Shown here in pieces: positions 1 through 8,519 of a stretch of 64,000 nucleotides of DNA. This stretch comes from DASWTL01 sp966250385. Lineage in GTDB: Bacteria > Bacteroidota > Bacteroidia > Sphingobacteriales > Sphingobacteriaceae. The notes under the pieces were generated by a model. That model did not search any database, had not been told where the DNA came from, and saw only the letters and a list, made by a program, of their open reading frames with translations. Position 1 is the first letter of the stretch, and every line of letters starts with the position of its first letter. The translations under genes were made by a program, and so were the position numbers. The stretch lies in NCBI GenBank assembly GCA_966250385.1, contig CBINHC010000008.1:1-64000 (forward strand). Reading direction: 5' to 3'.

Positions 1-21
1 TTTTTCATAACACATCCAACC

Positions 22-56
22 TGAAAGCTCGCCATATGGCGGGCTTTCTTTATTTA
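22..56 (+). terminator. Rho-independent terminator of a gene lying left of the window
   Basis: A 10-bp stem with one G-T pair (AAAGCTCGCC / GGCGGGCTTT) and a 4-nt loop is followed by a T-rich tract. It points rightwards, so it most likely ends a plus-strand gene outside the window. It also lies downstream of the minus-strand AlbA_2 gene, but the tail on that side is weak. Confidence 0.55.
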
Positions 57-123
57 CAGGGCATTAGCGGAATGTCAGTACGATCGATTTCAGCGGTAAA
101 CAAATCAGCGGACATATCTGTCC

Positions 124-747
124 TTATGACGCCGTATAAAACTCTTCCTTTTCAGTCGTGTGTACCCGGATGACTCCGGCAAGGACGAGATTTACAAGAA
201 TGCGCTGAGCGCGCCGTTTTGATAGGTTCAGGATCTTGCTGTAGTCTTTTACAGTGATCCGCTGATGGGACTCCAGGTACTCGAGCAGCGCCTTTTCCTT
301 CGAGGAGTATTCAATTAAGGTTCCTTCTCCTTTTTGCTCCCGACGAAGTACATCGACGACTACCTTGCTGGCAAGTACGCTTTTGTCCTGGACACGGATA
401 TAGACCCACCATTTTTTATCATCGCCCAGCGCATAATGCGGCTTGGCATCACTCTCGGGGATCTCAGCCACCAGCACCAGTTTATCATCTATGTAGACTT
501 CCTCGAAGAAAGGTTCTATGGCCGGCCTGCAATAGAAGTTCCCCGCCTGGACCAGCATGTATTTTTCCTCATCTTCGTTCTTGACGCCTTTGATCATGCC
601 GTTATCCGCCACGCCGATCAGTAGCTTGCCACCCTTGTTGTTGGCAAATGCCACCAGGGTCTTCGCGATCTTTTCCTGGCTGGTGATCCGGTTCTTAAAA
701 TCTAACGTAGCACCTTCACCTTCTAAAATTAACCGACGTATATTCAT
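124..747 (-). CDS. AlbA_2/Schlafen-type ATP-binding domain protein with C-terminal winged helix
   Basis: This 207-residue protein has an N-terminal AlbA_2 (Schlafen AAA_4-type) domain at about residues 8-115, recognised by the TLDFKNR start and the NNKGGKLLIGVADNG core. A winged-helix-like segment at about 145-200 (VKDYSKILNLSKRRAQRIL) follows. Such proteins are usually annotated as putative transcriptional regulators; the ligand and targets are unknown. It starts 17 bases after the stop of the DUF4442 gene on the same strand, so the two are probably co-transcribed. The domain call is firm, the function is not. Confidence 0.8.
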   Translation of the reverse strand: MNIRRLILEGEGATLDFKNRITSQEKIAKTLVAFANNKGGKLLIGVADNGMIKGVKNEDEEKYMLVQAGNFYCRPAIEPFFEEVYIDDKLVLVAEIPESDAKPHYALGDDKKWWVYIRVQDKSVLASKVVVDVLRREQKGEGTLIEYSSKEKALLEYLESHQRITVKDYSKILNLSKRRAQRILVNLVLAGVIRVHTTEKEEFYTAS

Positions 748-764
748 AAAAATGCTACGAAAAG

Positions 765-1250
765 TTAGTAAGCGATCCGGGCCGGCTCTCCCGCCTTAAG
801 ATTCCGGATGTAAACTTCATTCATGACCATGGCGCAGATCTCGCCATCCTTGTTCCTGATCTCCATTGGGAACGCTTTAACGAATCTCCCTGTGGTCCTC
901 AGGGCGTGTTCCGCCTCGGCGATCTGGGATTCATTCAGACTAATGGTAAAATGCAGATTGGAGCGTCCTGGTTTTAAATAATCTATTTTGGCACTTTTCA
1001 GCCATACCCGGACGGTCAGGCCTTTTCTTCGCATGATCTGGTCAAAAAGCAGGGCGTAGAACGGATCCGCGGCGCTGAAGATGGTGCCGCCGAATATGGA
1101 TCGGTTGTAATTCCGGTTCAGTATACTGTGGCCGATGCGGACGGTCACCCCCGAAAATCCCGGGTGGAATTTTTTGACCCATATCCGTTGAAAAAACAGC
1201 GGCGGATAGAAACGCATCGCCCACTTAAGGGTCTTTTCGGAAACTACCAT
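765..1250 (-). CDS. DUF4442 domain protein (hotdog-fold, thioesterase-like)
   Basis: The 161-residue product fits the DUF4442 family, which adopts a hotdog fold related to acyl-CoA thioesterases. The visible hallmarks are an N-terminal amphipathic helix (WAMRFYPPLFFQR), the IFGGTIFSAADPFYALL segment that would line the acyl pocket, and a C-terminal strand ending in MVMNEVYIRN. No signal peptide is seen, so a cytoplasmic location is likely. It is the first gene of a two-gene minus-strand unit with the AlbA_2 gene and is divergent from the fasciclin gene. The substrate cannot be told from sequence. Confidence 0.8.
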   Translation of the reverse strand: MVVSEKTLKWAMRFYPPLFFQRIWVKKFHPGFSGVTVRIGHSILNRNYNRSIFGGTIFSAADPFYALLFDQIMRRKGLTVRVWLKSAKIDYLKPGRSNLHFTISLNESQIAEAEHALRTTGRFVKAFPMEIRNKDGEICAMVMNEVYIRNLKAGEPARIAY

Positions 1251-1342
1251 GTCAGAACGAATATCAGAAACTGGTTCCAGCTTTGAAAGGGGGAAGGAAA
1301 AAACAAATTCAGATGCGGCCGGTTGATAAAAACATAATTCCT

Positions 1343-1936
1343 ATGAGAAGTATCGCGCTATTTCTGCTGATCTTTTTTGAGCTGTCCTTTCTGGGCTGCA
1401 ATTCCCGCCAGGCTGAAGAACGTACCGGAGACAGTACGGTCCAGGTGCCGGTTCCCGAGAATCCCGAGCCAGATTCCATGCAGAACCAGATCGACAGTTC
1501 TTCAGATACCTCAAAGACCATCGTCGAAAACATAGCGGACCGTGCAGATTTGTCCATGCTTACGGCGGGGATCGAATCGGCGGAACTGACGGCCTCACTC
1601 ACCGGCCAGGGGCCTTTCACGGTTTTCGCACCTGCCGATACGGCCTTCAGCCTTTCGGGCACCAGGATCAGGAATGCCCAGAAACCGGGCCCGGACAAGA
1701 AAATGCAGGTCCTGCTCGGTTATCATATGGTTTCGGGCTTCTACACGACAAATGACCTCAAACCAGGTATGGAATTGACCACCCTGCAGGGTGGGAAGAT
1801 CCGGATCACTATGGATAATGGCACTTATCTGGTCAACGAAACTCCCATTACGACGAAGAACATCATTGCGAAAAACGGCGTCATCCACGTCATTGAGAAG
1901 ATGCTGACTCCGCCGGACACTCTGAAAAAAAAGTGA
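1343..1936 (+). CDS. Fasciclin (FAS1) domain lipoprotein
   Basis: One fasciclin domain fills the C-terminal two thirds, with the typical TIVENIADRADLSMLTAGI start, the GPFTVFAPADTAF box and the NGVIHVIEKML end. FAS1 domains mediate adhesion or carbohydrate and protein contacts outside the cell. I chose the ATG at 1343 over an upstream start at 1283 because it places a clean lipoprotein signal at the N-terminus (hydrophobic FLLIFFELSFLGC, lipidated Cys19); the upstream start adds a charged, uninformative extension. A low-complexity acidic linker follows the Cys. The product is probably anchored in the outer membrane. Confidence 0.85.
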   Translation: MRSIALFLLIFFELSFLGCNSRQAEERTGDSTVQVPVPENPEPDSMQNQIDSSSDTSKTIVENIADRADLSMLTAGIESAELTASLTGQGPFTVFAPADTAFSLSGTRIRNAQKPGPDKKMQVLLGYHMVSGFYTTNDLKPGMELTTLQGGKIRITMDNGTYLVNETPITTKNIIAKNGVIHVIEKMLTPPDTLKKK

Positions 1937-2019
1937 CGTCAGCACCTTCTTCGCCACCGGCGAAACAACCGTAAATTTTTGATAATTTGTTGGTAGCTTA
2001 ATTGCTCAAACCAAGCCGG

Positions 2020-3264
2020 ATGAACTCTGCCAACACCTCATCAAGAAACGTCATTTTACTGGTTATCGTCGCCGCACTCGGATATTTCGTCGACATCTAT
2101 GACCTGCTTCTCTTCCTGATCATCAAGAACCGCAGTTTACAGGATATCGGTGTGCCGGAAAGCCGGATCACCGATACCGGGCTTACATTAATGAACTGGC
2201 AGATGGCCGGGCTGCTGCTCGGAGGAATTCTGTGGGGTATTCTGGGTGATAAGAAGGGCCGGATCTCGGTCCTCTTCGGATCGATCATTATGTACTCGCT
2301 GGCGAATATCGCCAACGGGTTTGTCCAGGATATCCATTCCTATGCGGCCCTGAGATTCCTGGCAGGAATCGGCCTGGCCGGTGAACTGGGAGCGGGCATC
2401 ACGCTGATCAGCGAAACCATGAGCCGCGAGAAGCGCGGTTACGGGACCATGATCGTTTCCACGGTCGGGATCCTCGGCGCAGTAGCGGCCTACTTTGTCG
2501 CCGATTCATTTGACTGGAGGATATCGTTTTACGTAGGTGGCGGCCTCGGGCTGTTCCTGCTGGTTCTTCGCATCGGGGTCCTTGAATCCGGAATGTACGC
2601 AAGGATCCGTCACGAAGCCGCCAGGAAAGGGGATATGCTGATGCTGTTCAGGGACCGGGCCCGATTCCGGAAATATGTTTACAGTATTCTGATCGCTGTT
2701 CCGGTCTGGTTCGTGGTGGGCATCCTGATAGGCGTCGCCCCGGCGTTCGGCAAAGCGCTGGGCATGACCGATCCAATCGACACCGGCCGGGGTGTTATGT
2801 TCGCCTATATAGGAATTTCATTCGGCGACTTCCTGTCGGGTACCATGAGCCAGATCTTCCGTACCCGGAAAAAGATCGTATACCTTTTTCTGACCCTGAC
2901 CTACATCGGGATCCTTTGCTTTCTCTTATCCGACGGCATGAGTGCGGGGGCCTTTTATATGCTATGCGTATTACTGGGGATAGCGACGGGGTACTGGGTG
3001 GTCTTCGTCACCATGGCATCCGAACAGTTCGGTACCAACCTGCGGGCGACCGTCACGACGACGGCTCCGAATTTTGTGCGGGGATCCCTGATCCTGGTAT
3101 CCCTGCTCTTCACTTTCGCTACCCGTTTAACCGATATCGTGACCGCCGGACTCCTGGTTGGCTCCCTGGTGGTTTTCCTGGCCTATTATTCGCTGTGGAA
3201 CCTGGATGAAACCTATGGCAAAGAACTTGATTACCTGGAAGAGGCCGGTGATACGGGGCTGTGA
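2020..3264 (+). CDS. Major facilitator superfamily transporter
   Basis: The product is about 414 residues with twelve predicted membrane segments. The MFS loop 2-3 motif is visible as GDKKGR (GILGDKKGRISVLFG), and an RFLAGIGLAGELGAG helix matches transporters of the sugar and aromatic-acid porter type. I use the ATG at 2020 rather than an in-frame TTG at 2002. The substrate is not predictable. The hemF gene begins 37 bp downstream on the same strand, so the two may be co-transcribed, but this does not prove a haem-related role. Confidence 0.8.
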   Translation: MNSANTSSRNVILLVIVAALGYFVDIYDLLLFLIIKNRSLQDIGVPESRITDTGLTLMNWQMAGLLLGGILWGILGDKKGRISVLFGSIIMYSLANIANGFVQDIHSYAALRFLAGIGLAGELGAGITLISETMSREKRGYGTMIVSTVGILGAVAAYFVADSFDWRISFYVGGGLGLFLLVLRIGVLESGMYARIRHEAARKGDMLMLFRDRARFRKYVYSILIAVPVWFVVGILIGVAPAFGKALGMTDPIDTGRGVMFAYIGISFGDFLSGTMSQIFRTRKKIVYLFLTLTYIGILCFLLSDGMSAGAFYMLCVLLGIATGYWVVFVTMASEQFGTNLRATVTTTAPNFVRGSLILVSLLFTFATRLTDIVTAGLLVGSLVVFLAYYSLWNLDETYGKELDYLEEAGDTGL

Positions 3265-3301
3265 GCTTTGCATTTCATTTAAAAACACGCATTTTTGAGC
3301 C

Positions 3302-4216
3302 ATGATCACCAAGGAAGAAATTGCTGAAGCGTATAAACTGATCCAGGATGAGATTTGTGCAGGCCTCGAACTTACAGATGGCGAGGGCCGTTTTCAGGAG
3401 GAACTATGGGAGCGCGAAGGTGGTGGCGGCGGAAGGACCCGGATCATCCAGAACGGAAAGGTGATCGAGAAAGGCGGAGTCAACTTTTCTGCTGTCTACG
3501 GTCAGTTGCCGGAGGCTGTAAAGACGGCTTTCCAGGCTTCCGAAGGTGATTTCTTTGCGACCGGTGTGTCGATCGTCATGCACCCCAATCATCCCTGGGT
3601 TCCGATCATTCATATGAATATCCGGTATTTCGAGATGCCGGCAGGACCGGGCAGTTCGGAAACCGTCCGCTGGTTCGGCGGCGGAATCGACCTGACTCCG
3701 CATTACGTGATCGAAGAGGACGCGCGATTTTTTCACGGCCGGATGAAAGCAGTCTGCGATCAGTTCAGCAAGGACTTTTATGCAAAGTTCAAGACCTGGG
3801 CCGACAATTACTTTTATATCAAACACCGGCAGGAGACGCGCGGTATCGGCGGTATCTTCTATGACCGGCTGACCCCGGATACCGCGGGTATCAGCTGGGA
3901 GGAAATATTTGAATTCTCGAAAGCCGTTGGCCGGTCATTTGTTCCGGTCTATTCCGAACTGATCAACCGGAACCGGAATAAGCCGGTCACTGAGGCACAT
4001 AAGCAATGGCAGTTCCAGCGCCGGAGCCGTTATGCTGAATTTAACCTGGTCTATGATGCCGGCACCAAATTCGGCCTTGAGACCAACGGTCGTATCGAAT
4101 CGATTCTGATGAGTCTGCCACCGCAGGCCAACTGGATCTATAATTACAAGCCTCAGCCGGCCAGTGAAGAAGAAAAGACTTTGAGCCTCCTTAAGAAGGG
4201 CATTGAGTGGGCCTGA
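3302..4216 (+). CDS. hemF: Oxygen-dependent coproporphyrinogen III oxidase
   Basis: HemF catalyses the O2-dependent oxidative decarboxylation of coproporphyrinogen III to protoporphyrinogen IX in haem synthesis. At 304 residues it has normal family length. The diagnostic segments are present: EGGGGGRTRI near residue 40, GVNFSAVYG at 59-67, the histidine-rich MHPNHPWVPIIHMNIRYF strand at about 93-110, and WFGGGIDLTPHY at 124-135. The enzyme is soluble and works as a homodimer. Its presence implies haem synthesis under aerobic conditions. It is followed 16 bp later by a small lipoprotein gene, probably in the same transcript. Confidence 0.95.
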   Translation: MITKEEIAEAYKLIQDEICAGLELTDGEGRFQEELWEREGGGGGRTRIIQNGKVIEKGGVNFSAVYGQLPEAVKTAFQASEGDFFATGVSIVMHPNHPWVPIIHMNIRYFEMPAGPGSSETVRWFGGGIDLTPHYVIEEDARFFHGRMKAVCDQFSKDFYAKFKTWADNYFYIKHRQETRGIGGIFYDRLTPDTAGISWEEIFEFSKAVGRSFVPVYSELINRNRNKPVTEAHKQWQFQRRSRYAEFNLVYDAGTKFGLETNGRIESILMSLPPQANWIYNYKPQPASEEEKTLSLLKKGIEWA

Positions 4217-4232
4217 ACCCAAACGGACAGCT

Positions 4233-4622
4233 ATGAAACGATTTGCAGTGATCCTGCTGGCGGCCTCCCTGGCGGGTGCCTGCAGCTCCGGACCCATCCA
4301 GGGAACCTGGCAGTATGACGGAGGAGTCTATAACGGAAATCCCAAACCGCCGGCCAGGGACTTCAGGATGGTCAGGACCTATACCGGCGATACGTATGAA
4401 GGTCGTCTGATTGAGGGGGAGTCCGAGACCCGCTACACGGCAGGGACTTATCAAATCAGGAACGACTCGGTTTATCTGACCAGCACCTTTAGTAGTCAGC
4501 CCTCGCAGTTGCTCGGGAGAAGCCAGGCTTACAGGTTCAAAATCGAAAACTCAAGACTGACCATCTCCGGCGTTCTTCCCAACGGGATGCAGGTCGAGGA
4601 ATACTGGAAAAAAATCAAATAG
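4233..4622 (+). CDS. Small lipocalin-like lipoprotein, function unknown
   Basis: The 129-residue protein begins with a lipoprotein signal (AVILLAASLAGAC, lipidated Cys17). A GTWQYDGGVYNG-like strand follows that is reminiscent of META or lipocalin-like small beta-barrels, which often open with a GxW motif. I chose the ATG at 4233 because an earlier in-frame start at 4203 overlaps the end of hemF and adds ten residues before the signal peptide. It lies 16 bp after hemF. No catalytic residues are recognisable. Confidence 0.7.
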   Translation: MKRFAVILLAASLAGACSSGPIQGTWQYDGGVYNGNPKPPARDFRMVRTYTGDTYEGRLIEGESETRYTAGTYQIRNDSVYLTSTFSSQPSQLLGRSQAYRFKIENSRLTISGVLPNGMQVEEYWKKIK

Positions 4623-4735
4623 TCTGATCCGGCTATCGTTCTGTTTTCTCATTTTCGGGCGTTCCGGATGGCCTGTTTTCGGTCTTCCGGTACTGATTAT
4701 TTTTTAAAACCCGGGGCAAAAACCACTTATTTTGC

Positions 4736-4743
4736 TAACTTCG
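4736..4743 (+). promoter_or_regulatory. Possible -7 box (TAACTTCG) before gyrA
   Basis: The octamer differs by one base from the Bacteroidota -7 consensus TAnnTTTG and lies about 72 bp before the gyrA start. The resulting leader would hold two small hairpins (CACGTTTCCGTG and CCGTCAAACGG). No clear -33 TTG is seen at the right distance, so this is tentative. Confidence 0.35.
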
Positions 4744-4814
4744 CAAGTCACGTTTCCGTGGCTGAAACGCCCGTCAAACGGACATGAGTTAAATAGAAAA
4801 GGACTTAAAATAAA

Positions 4815-7394
4815 ATGGCTGAAGAAACAGACAATCCGAATTTAGTTCCCAGCAACGATAGAATTGTTCCCATAAACATAGAAGAGGAAATGAAAGCGGC
4901 CTACATCGATTATTCGATGTCCGTGATTGTTTCCCGTGCGCTACCTGATGTCCGGGACGGTTTAAAACCGGTTCACAGGCGGGTACTCTATGGTATGCTT
5001 GACCTGGGAGTCACCAGCACCAAGCCGTACAAGAAATCTGCCCGTATCGTCGGTGACGTATTGGGTAAGTATCACCCGCATGGTGATTCATCGGTTTATG
5101 ACACCATGGTCCGGATGGCCCAGGACTGGAGCTTGCGATATCCGCTGGTCGACGGTCAGGGTAACTTCGGATCCATTGACGGCGACAGCCCGGCAGCGAT
5201 GCGTTACACCGAGGCCCGTCTTAAGCGGATCGCTGAGGAGATGCTCGCTGATATCAATAAGGATACGATCGATTACCAGCTGAACTTTGACGACTCCCTG
5301 CAGGAGCCAACCGTTCTTCCAACCAAGATTCCAAACCTGCTTGTTAACGGAGCCTCCGGGATCGCCGTAGGTATGGCGACCAACATGCCGCCGCATAATC
5401 TTCGCGAAGTGGTGGATGCGACGGTTGCCTATATCGACAACAAAGAGATCGATATAGCCGGCCTGATGCAGCATGTCAAGGCTCCGGACTTTCCGACCGG
5501 CGGTATCATTTACGGATATACCGGAGTGCAGGAAGCATTCGAGACCGGAAGAGGCCGGATCGTTATGCGGGCAAAGGCCGAGATTGAAACCTACGGCAGC
5601 GACCGGGAACGAATCATCGTTTCGGAAGTGCCTTATCAGGTGAACAAGGCGAACATGATCGAGCGGACCGCCGAACTGGTCAATGAAAAGAAACTGGAAG
5701 GTATTTCCGAGATTCGGGATGAATCGGATCGCGACGGTATGCGTATCGTTTATGAGATCAAGCGCGATGCGAACGCCTCGGTTGTCCTGAATAACTTATA
5801 TAAGTATACTGCCTTACAGACTTCATTCAGTGTAAATAACATCGCTCTTGTTCACGGACGTCCGATGTTGCTGAACCTGAAGGATATGATCCGGCATTTT
5901 GTCGATCACCGCCATGAAGTTGTCATCCGCAGAACAAAATTCGAACTGGCTGAAGCCGAAAAACGGGCGCATATCCTTGAGGGATTGCTGATCGCCCTGG
6001 ATCACCTCGATGAAGTGATTCAGCTGATCCGGAATTCCGGTACTCCGGAAGAGGCCCGGACCGGCCTGATGGAGCGCTTTGGCTTATCAGACATTCAGGC
6101 CCGTGCAATCCTTGACATGACCCTTCGTCGTCTGACGGGACTGGAACGGGATAAGATCAAGGAAGAATATGCAGAGTTGATGAAGACCATTGAGTTCCTG
6201 AAAGCGGTGCTTGCCGATGAAGGCCTCCGGATGAAGATCATTAAGGATGAGCTGACGGAGATCAAGGAAAAGTACGGGGACGAACGTAAGACCTCCATTA
6301 CGCATTCTGCCGAAGACATGCGGATGGAAGACTTTATCGTGGATGAGGATGTGGTGATCACCATTTCCCATGAAGGTTACATTAAACGCACGCCGTTAAC
6401 CGAGTATCGCCGGCAGGGCAGGGGCGGAAAAGGATCCATGGGATCGAATTCCCGAGACCAGGATTTCATTGAACACATTATCACCGCATCGGCGCATAAT
6501 TATATGCTGTTCTTTACGGAAACCGGACGCTGCTTCTGGCTGCGTGCCTTCGAGATCCCTGAGGGAACCCGTACCAGTAAGGGCCGTGCCGTGCAGAATA
6601 TTATTAATATTCCGAAGGAGGAGAAGATCAAAGCGTTCATCCGGGTAACCAACCTGAAGGATCAGGAATACCTGGAAAACAACTTTATCATCATGTGTAC
6701 CCGGAAAGGCACCATCAAGAAGACTTCCCTTGAAGCCTACTCACGTCCGCGTACCAACGGTATCAATGCGATCAATATCAACGATGGGGATCAGTTGCTG
6801 GAAGCTACCTTAACGGACGGCAACAGCGAGATCGTTATGGCGCTGAGATCCGGCCGGGCTATTCGTTTCAACGAATCCACTGTTCGTCCGATGGGCCGGA
6901 CAGCGACCGGTGTACGCGGCGTTACCCTTGCTCATGACAAGGACGAGGTTGTCGGCATGATCGCCATCAGCAACCCGGAAACCACCGTACTGGTCGTGTC
7001 GGAAAAAGGATACGGAAAACGTACCGATATAGAGGATTACAGGGTGACCAACCGTGGCGGTAAGGGTGTAAAAACCATTAACGTGACGGACAAGACCGGT
7101 GAACTGGTCGCCATCAAGGATGTTACCGACAAGGATGACCTGATGATCATCAATAAGTCCGGTATCGTAATCCGCATCGCACTGAGTGAACTTCGGGTGA
7201 TGGGCCGCGCCACACAGGGCGTGCGTCTGATCTCGCTGAAAGCCAATGATGAGATCGCATCGATTGCAAAGGTTGAACACGAAGAAGATGATCTGTCTGA
7301 AGAATCCGAAGGTTCGGAGACCCCTGAAAACGGGACTGACGAGAACGGCGGAGAGGGCAACAACTCGGAATCGGATTCGTTAACAGAAGAATAA
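4815..7394 (+). CDS. gyrA: DNA gyrase subunit A
   Basis: GyrA is the breakage-reunion subunit of DNA gyrase. The 859-residue product has the winged-helix and tower domains and a C-terminal beta-pinwheel. The active-site tyrosine is Tyr131 in AAMRYTE. The quinolone-resistance region reads HPHGDSSVYD at 87-96, with Ser92 and Asp96 matching E. coli Ser83 and Asp87, so no common target-site resistance change is visible. A GyrA-box-like QGRGGKG follows the tower. The last 40 or so residues form an acidic Glu/Asp/Ser/Asn tail. gyrB is not in the window. Two TPR genes follow at 16 and 5 bp, forming an operon. Confidence 0.97.
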   Translation: MAEETDNPNLVPSNDRIVPINIEEEMKAAYIDYSMSVIVSRALPDVRDGLKPVHRRVLYGMLDLGVTSTKPYKKSARIVGDVLGKYHPHGDSSVYDTMVRMAQDWSLRYPLVDGQGNFGSIDGDSPAAMRYTEARLKRIAEEMLADINKDTIDYQLNFDDSLQEPTVLPTKIPNLLVNGASGIAVGMATNMPPHNLREVVDATVAYIDNKEIDIAGLMQHVKAPDFPTGGIIYGYTGVQEAFETGRGRIVMRAKAEIETYGSDRERIIVSEVPYQVNKANMIERTAELVNEKKLEGISEIRDESDRDGMRIVYEIKRDANASVVLNNLYKYTALQTSFSVNNIALVHGRPMLLNLKDMIRHFVDHRHEVVIRRTKFELAEAEKRAHILEGLLIALDHLDEVIQLIRNSGTPEEARTGLMERFGLSDIQARAILDMTLRRLTGLERDKIKEEYAELMKTIEFLKAVLADEGLRMKIIKDELTEIKEKYGDERKTSITHSAEDMRMEDFIVDEDVVITISHEGYIKRTPLTEYRRQGRGGKGSMGSNSRDQDFIEHIITASAHNYMLFFTETGRCFWLRAFEIPEGTRTSKGRAVQNIINIPKEEKIKAFIRVTNLKDQEYLENNFIIMCTRKGTIKKTSLEAYSRPRTNGINAININDGDQLLEATLTDGNSEIVMALRSGRAIRFNESTVRPMGRTATGVRGVTLAHDKDEVVGMIAISNPETTVLVVSEKGYGKRTDIEDYRVTNRGGKGVKTINVTDKTGELVAIKDVTDKDDLMIINKSGIVIRIALSELRVMGRATQGVRLISLKANDEIASIAKVEHEEDDLSEESEGSETPENGTDENGGEGNNSESDSLTEE

Positions 7395-7410
7395 GCACGG
7401 AATAAACCGT

Positions 7411-8514
7411 ATGAAAAGATTCATATTCCTTCTTTTCATGTTAGCATCGTCTGTTAGCAGTTTACGGGCCCAATCGCTGATCAAGGAGGCGACCAACAGT
7501 TTTGCCCGTTACGGGAAAACTCAGGACGCCGCTGAACTGGTGAAGGCGCGTGAACAGGCTGATAAGGCGTACAGCACCCGGAAGGATTCGCTGGGATACC
7601 GGAATAACCTGCTGCGCGCGATGATTTACTCAACGCTGGCCGCTACAGATTCGCTGAGAAGCTATAAGTACAGCAAGGATCCCATTGAGGAGACCGAGTA
7701 CGCTATGAGCAGGATTGCAAGCCGGAGATACCTGGATGAGCATGAACCGGAAGTTGCCTACATTGACAATCAGTTAGCGAGAGCGTACCTTTTCAAGGCG
7801 AACCGGGCACTTTCGGAGTCAAGGTTCTATGAGGCCTTCTCCGGTTACAAGAAGGTAAACGCACTGAGCCCCGGGGACACGAGCGTCGTCCATAATCTGG
7901 CCATCATTTCAGAGCGGCTGGGCTATAAGGAAGAGGCTCTGGAGTTCTACGGACAGCTTATTGAAGAGAAGCGTGGAATGCCGGATTATTACCTGACCAT
8001 GGCGGACCTTTATACGGACCTTCACCAGGCCGGAAAGATGAGCGAGATCCTGCTCCTTGGCCACCAGCGGTTTCCGAAAAACCGTGATATTCTGTTTAAG
8101 CTGCTTAACACCTATGCGGATAACCAGGACTATCAGGCGGTCATTTCGATTATTGACGATGCACTGAAGCTGGATGCGGACAATCTCAGTCTGAATTACC
8201 TGGCCGGCTTTTCATACGATTTTCTTGGAAATCCTGCCAAGGCGCAGTCCTTCTATAAAAAAATGCTGGATATTGATCCGAATAGTTATGACGGCAATTA
8301 TGCATTGGGCCTGCTTTTTCTAAATTCGTATTTGCGTAACACAAAAGATGAAAGTCAGCTGTTTTTGGCAAAGCGATATCTTTCGAAAGCCAATGAAATC
8401 GATCCCAACGACATCAAGGGGCTTCGCGCTCTGGTGGTTCTCTATAAACAGACCGGTGATATGATGCAGCTTCAGAAGCTGAACAGCAAACTCAATGAAC
8501 TTATACTAAACTAA
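7411..8514 (+). CDS. Exported tetratricopeptide-repeat protein
   Basis: This 367-residue protein has an N-terminal signal peptide (FIFLLFMLASSVSSLRAQS, cleavage near Ala20). Helical repeats follow, with TPR-like units such as AFSGYKKVNALSPGDTSVVH, EEALEFYGQLIEEKRGMPDY and AQSFYKKMLDIDPNSYDGNY. It is probably a periplasmic or outer-membrane-associated scaffold. It starts 16 bp after gyrA and ends 5 bp before a second TPR gene with a similar opening, so the pair may be old duplicates. I know of no enzymatic role. Confidence 0.8.
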   Translation: MKRFIFLLFMLASSVSSLRAQSLIKEATNSFARYGKTQDAAELVKAREQADKAYSTRKDSLGYRNNLLRAMIYSTLAATDSLRSYKYSKDPIEETEYAMSRIASRRYLDEHEPEVAYIDNQLARAYLFKANRALSESRFYEAFSGYKKVNALSPGDTSVVHNLAIISERLGYKEEALEFYGQLIEEKRGMPDYYLTMADLYTDLHQAGKMSEILLLGHQRFPKNRDILFKLLNTYADNQDYQAVISIIDDALKLDADNLSLNYLAGFSYDFLGNPAKAQSFYKKMLDIDPNSYDGNYALGLLFLNSYLRNTKDESQLFLAKRYLSKANEIDPNDIKGLRALVVLYKQTGDMMQLQKLNSKLNELILN

Positions 8515-8519
8515 ACTAT

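Noticed and set aside
1983..1989. -7 box TAATTTG before the MFS gene
   Set aside because: It is one base short of the TAnnTTTG consensus and no matching -33 element is present.
5080..5105. Quinolone-resistance mutation in gyrA
   Set aside because: The region reads GDSSVYD, keeping the serine and aspartate equivalent to E. coli 83 and 87; the second Ser in place of Ala84 is a common natural variant.
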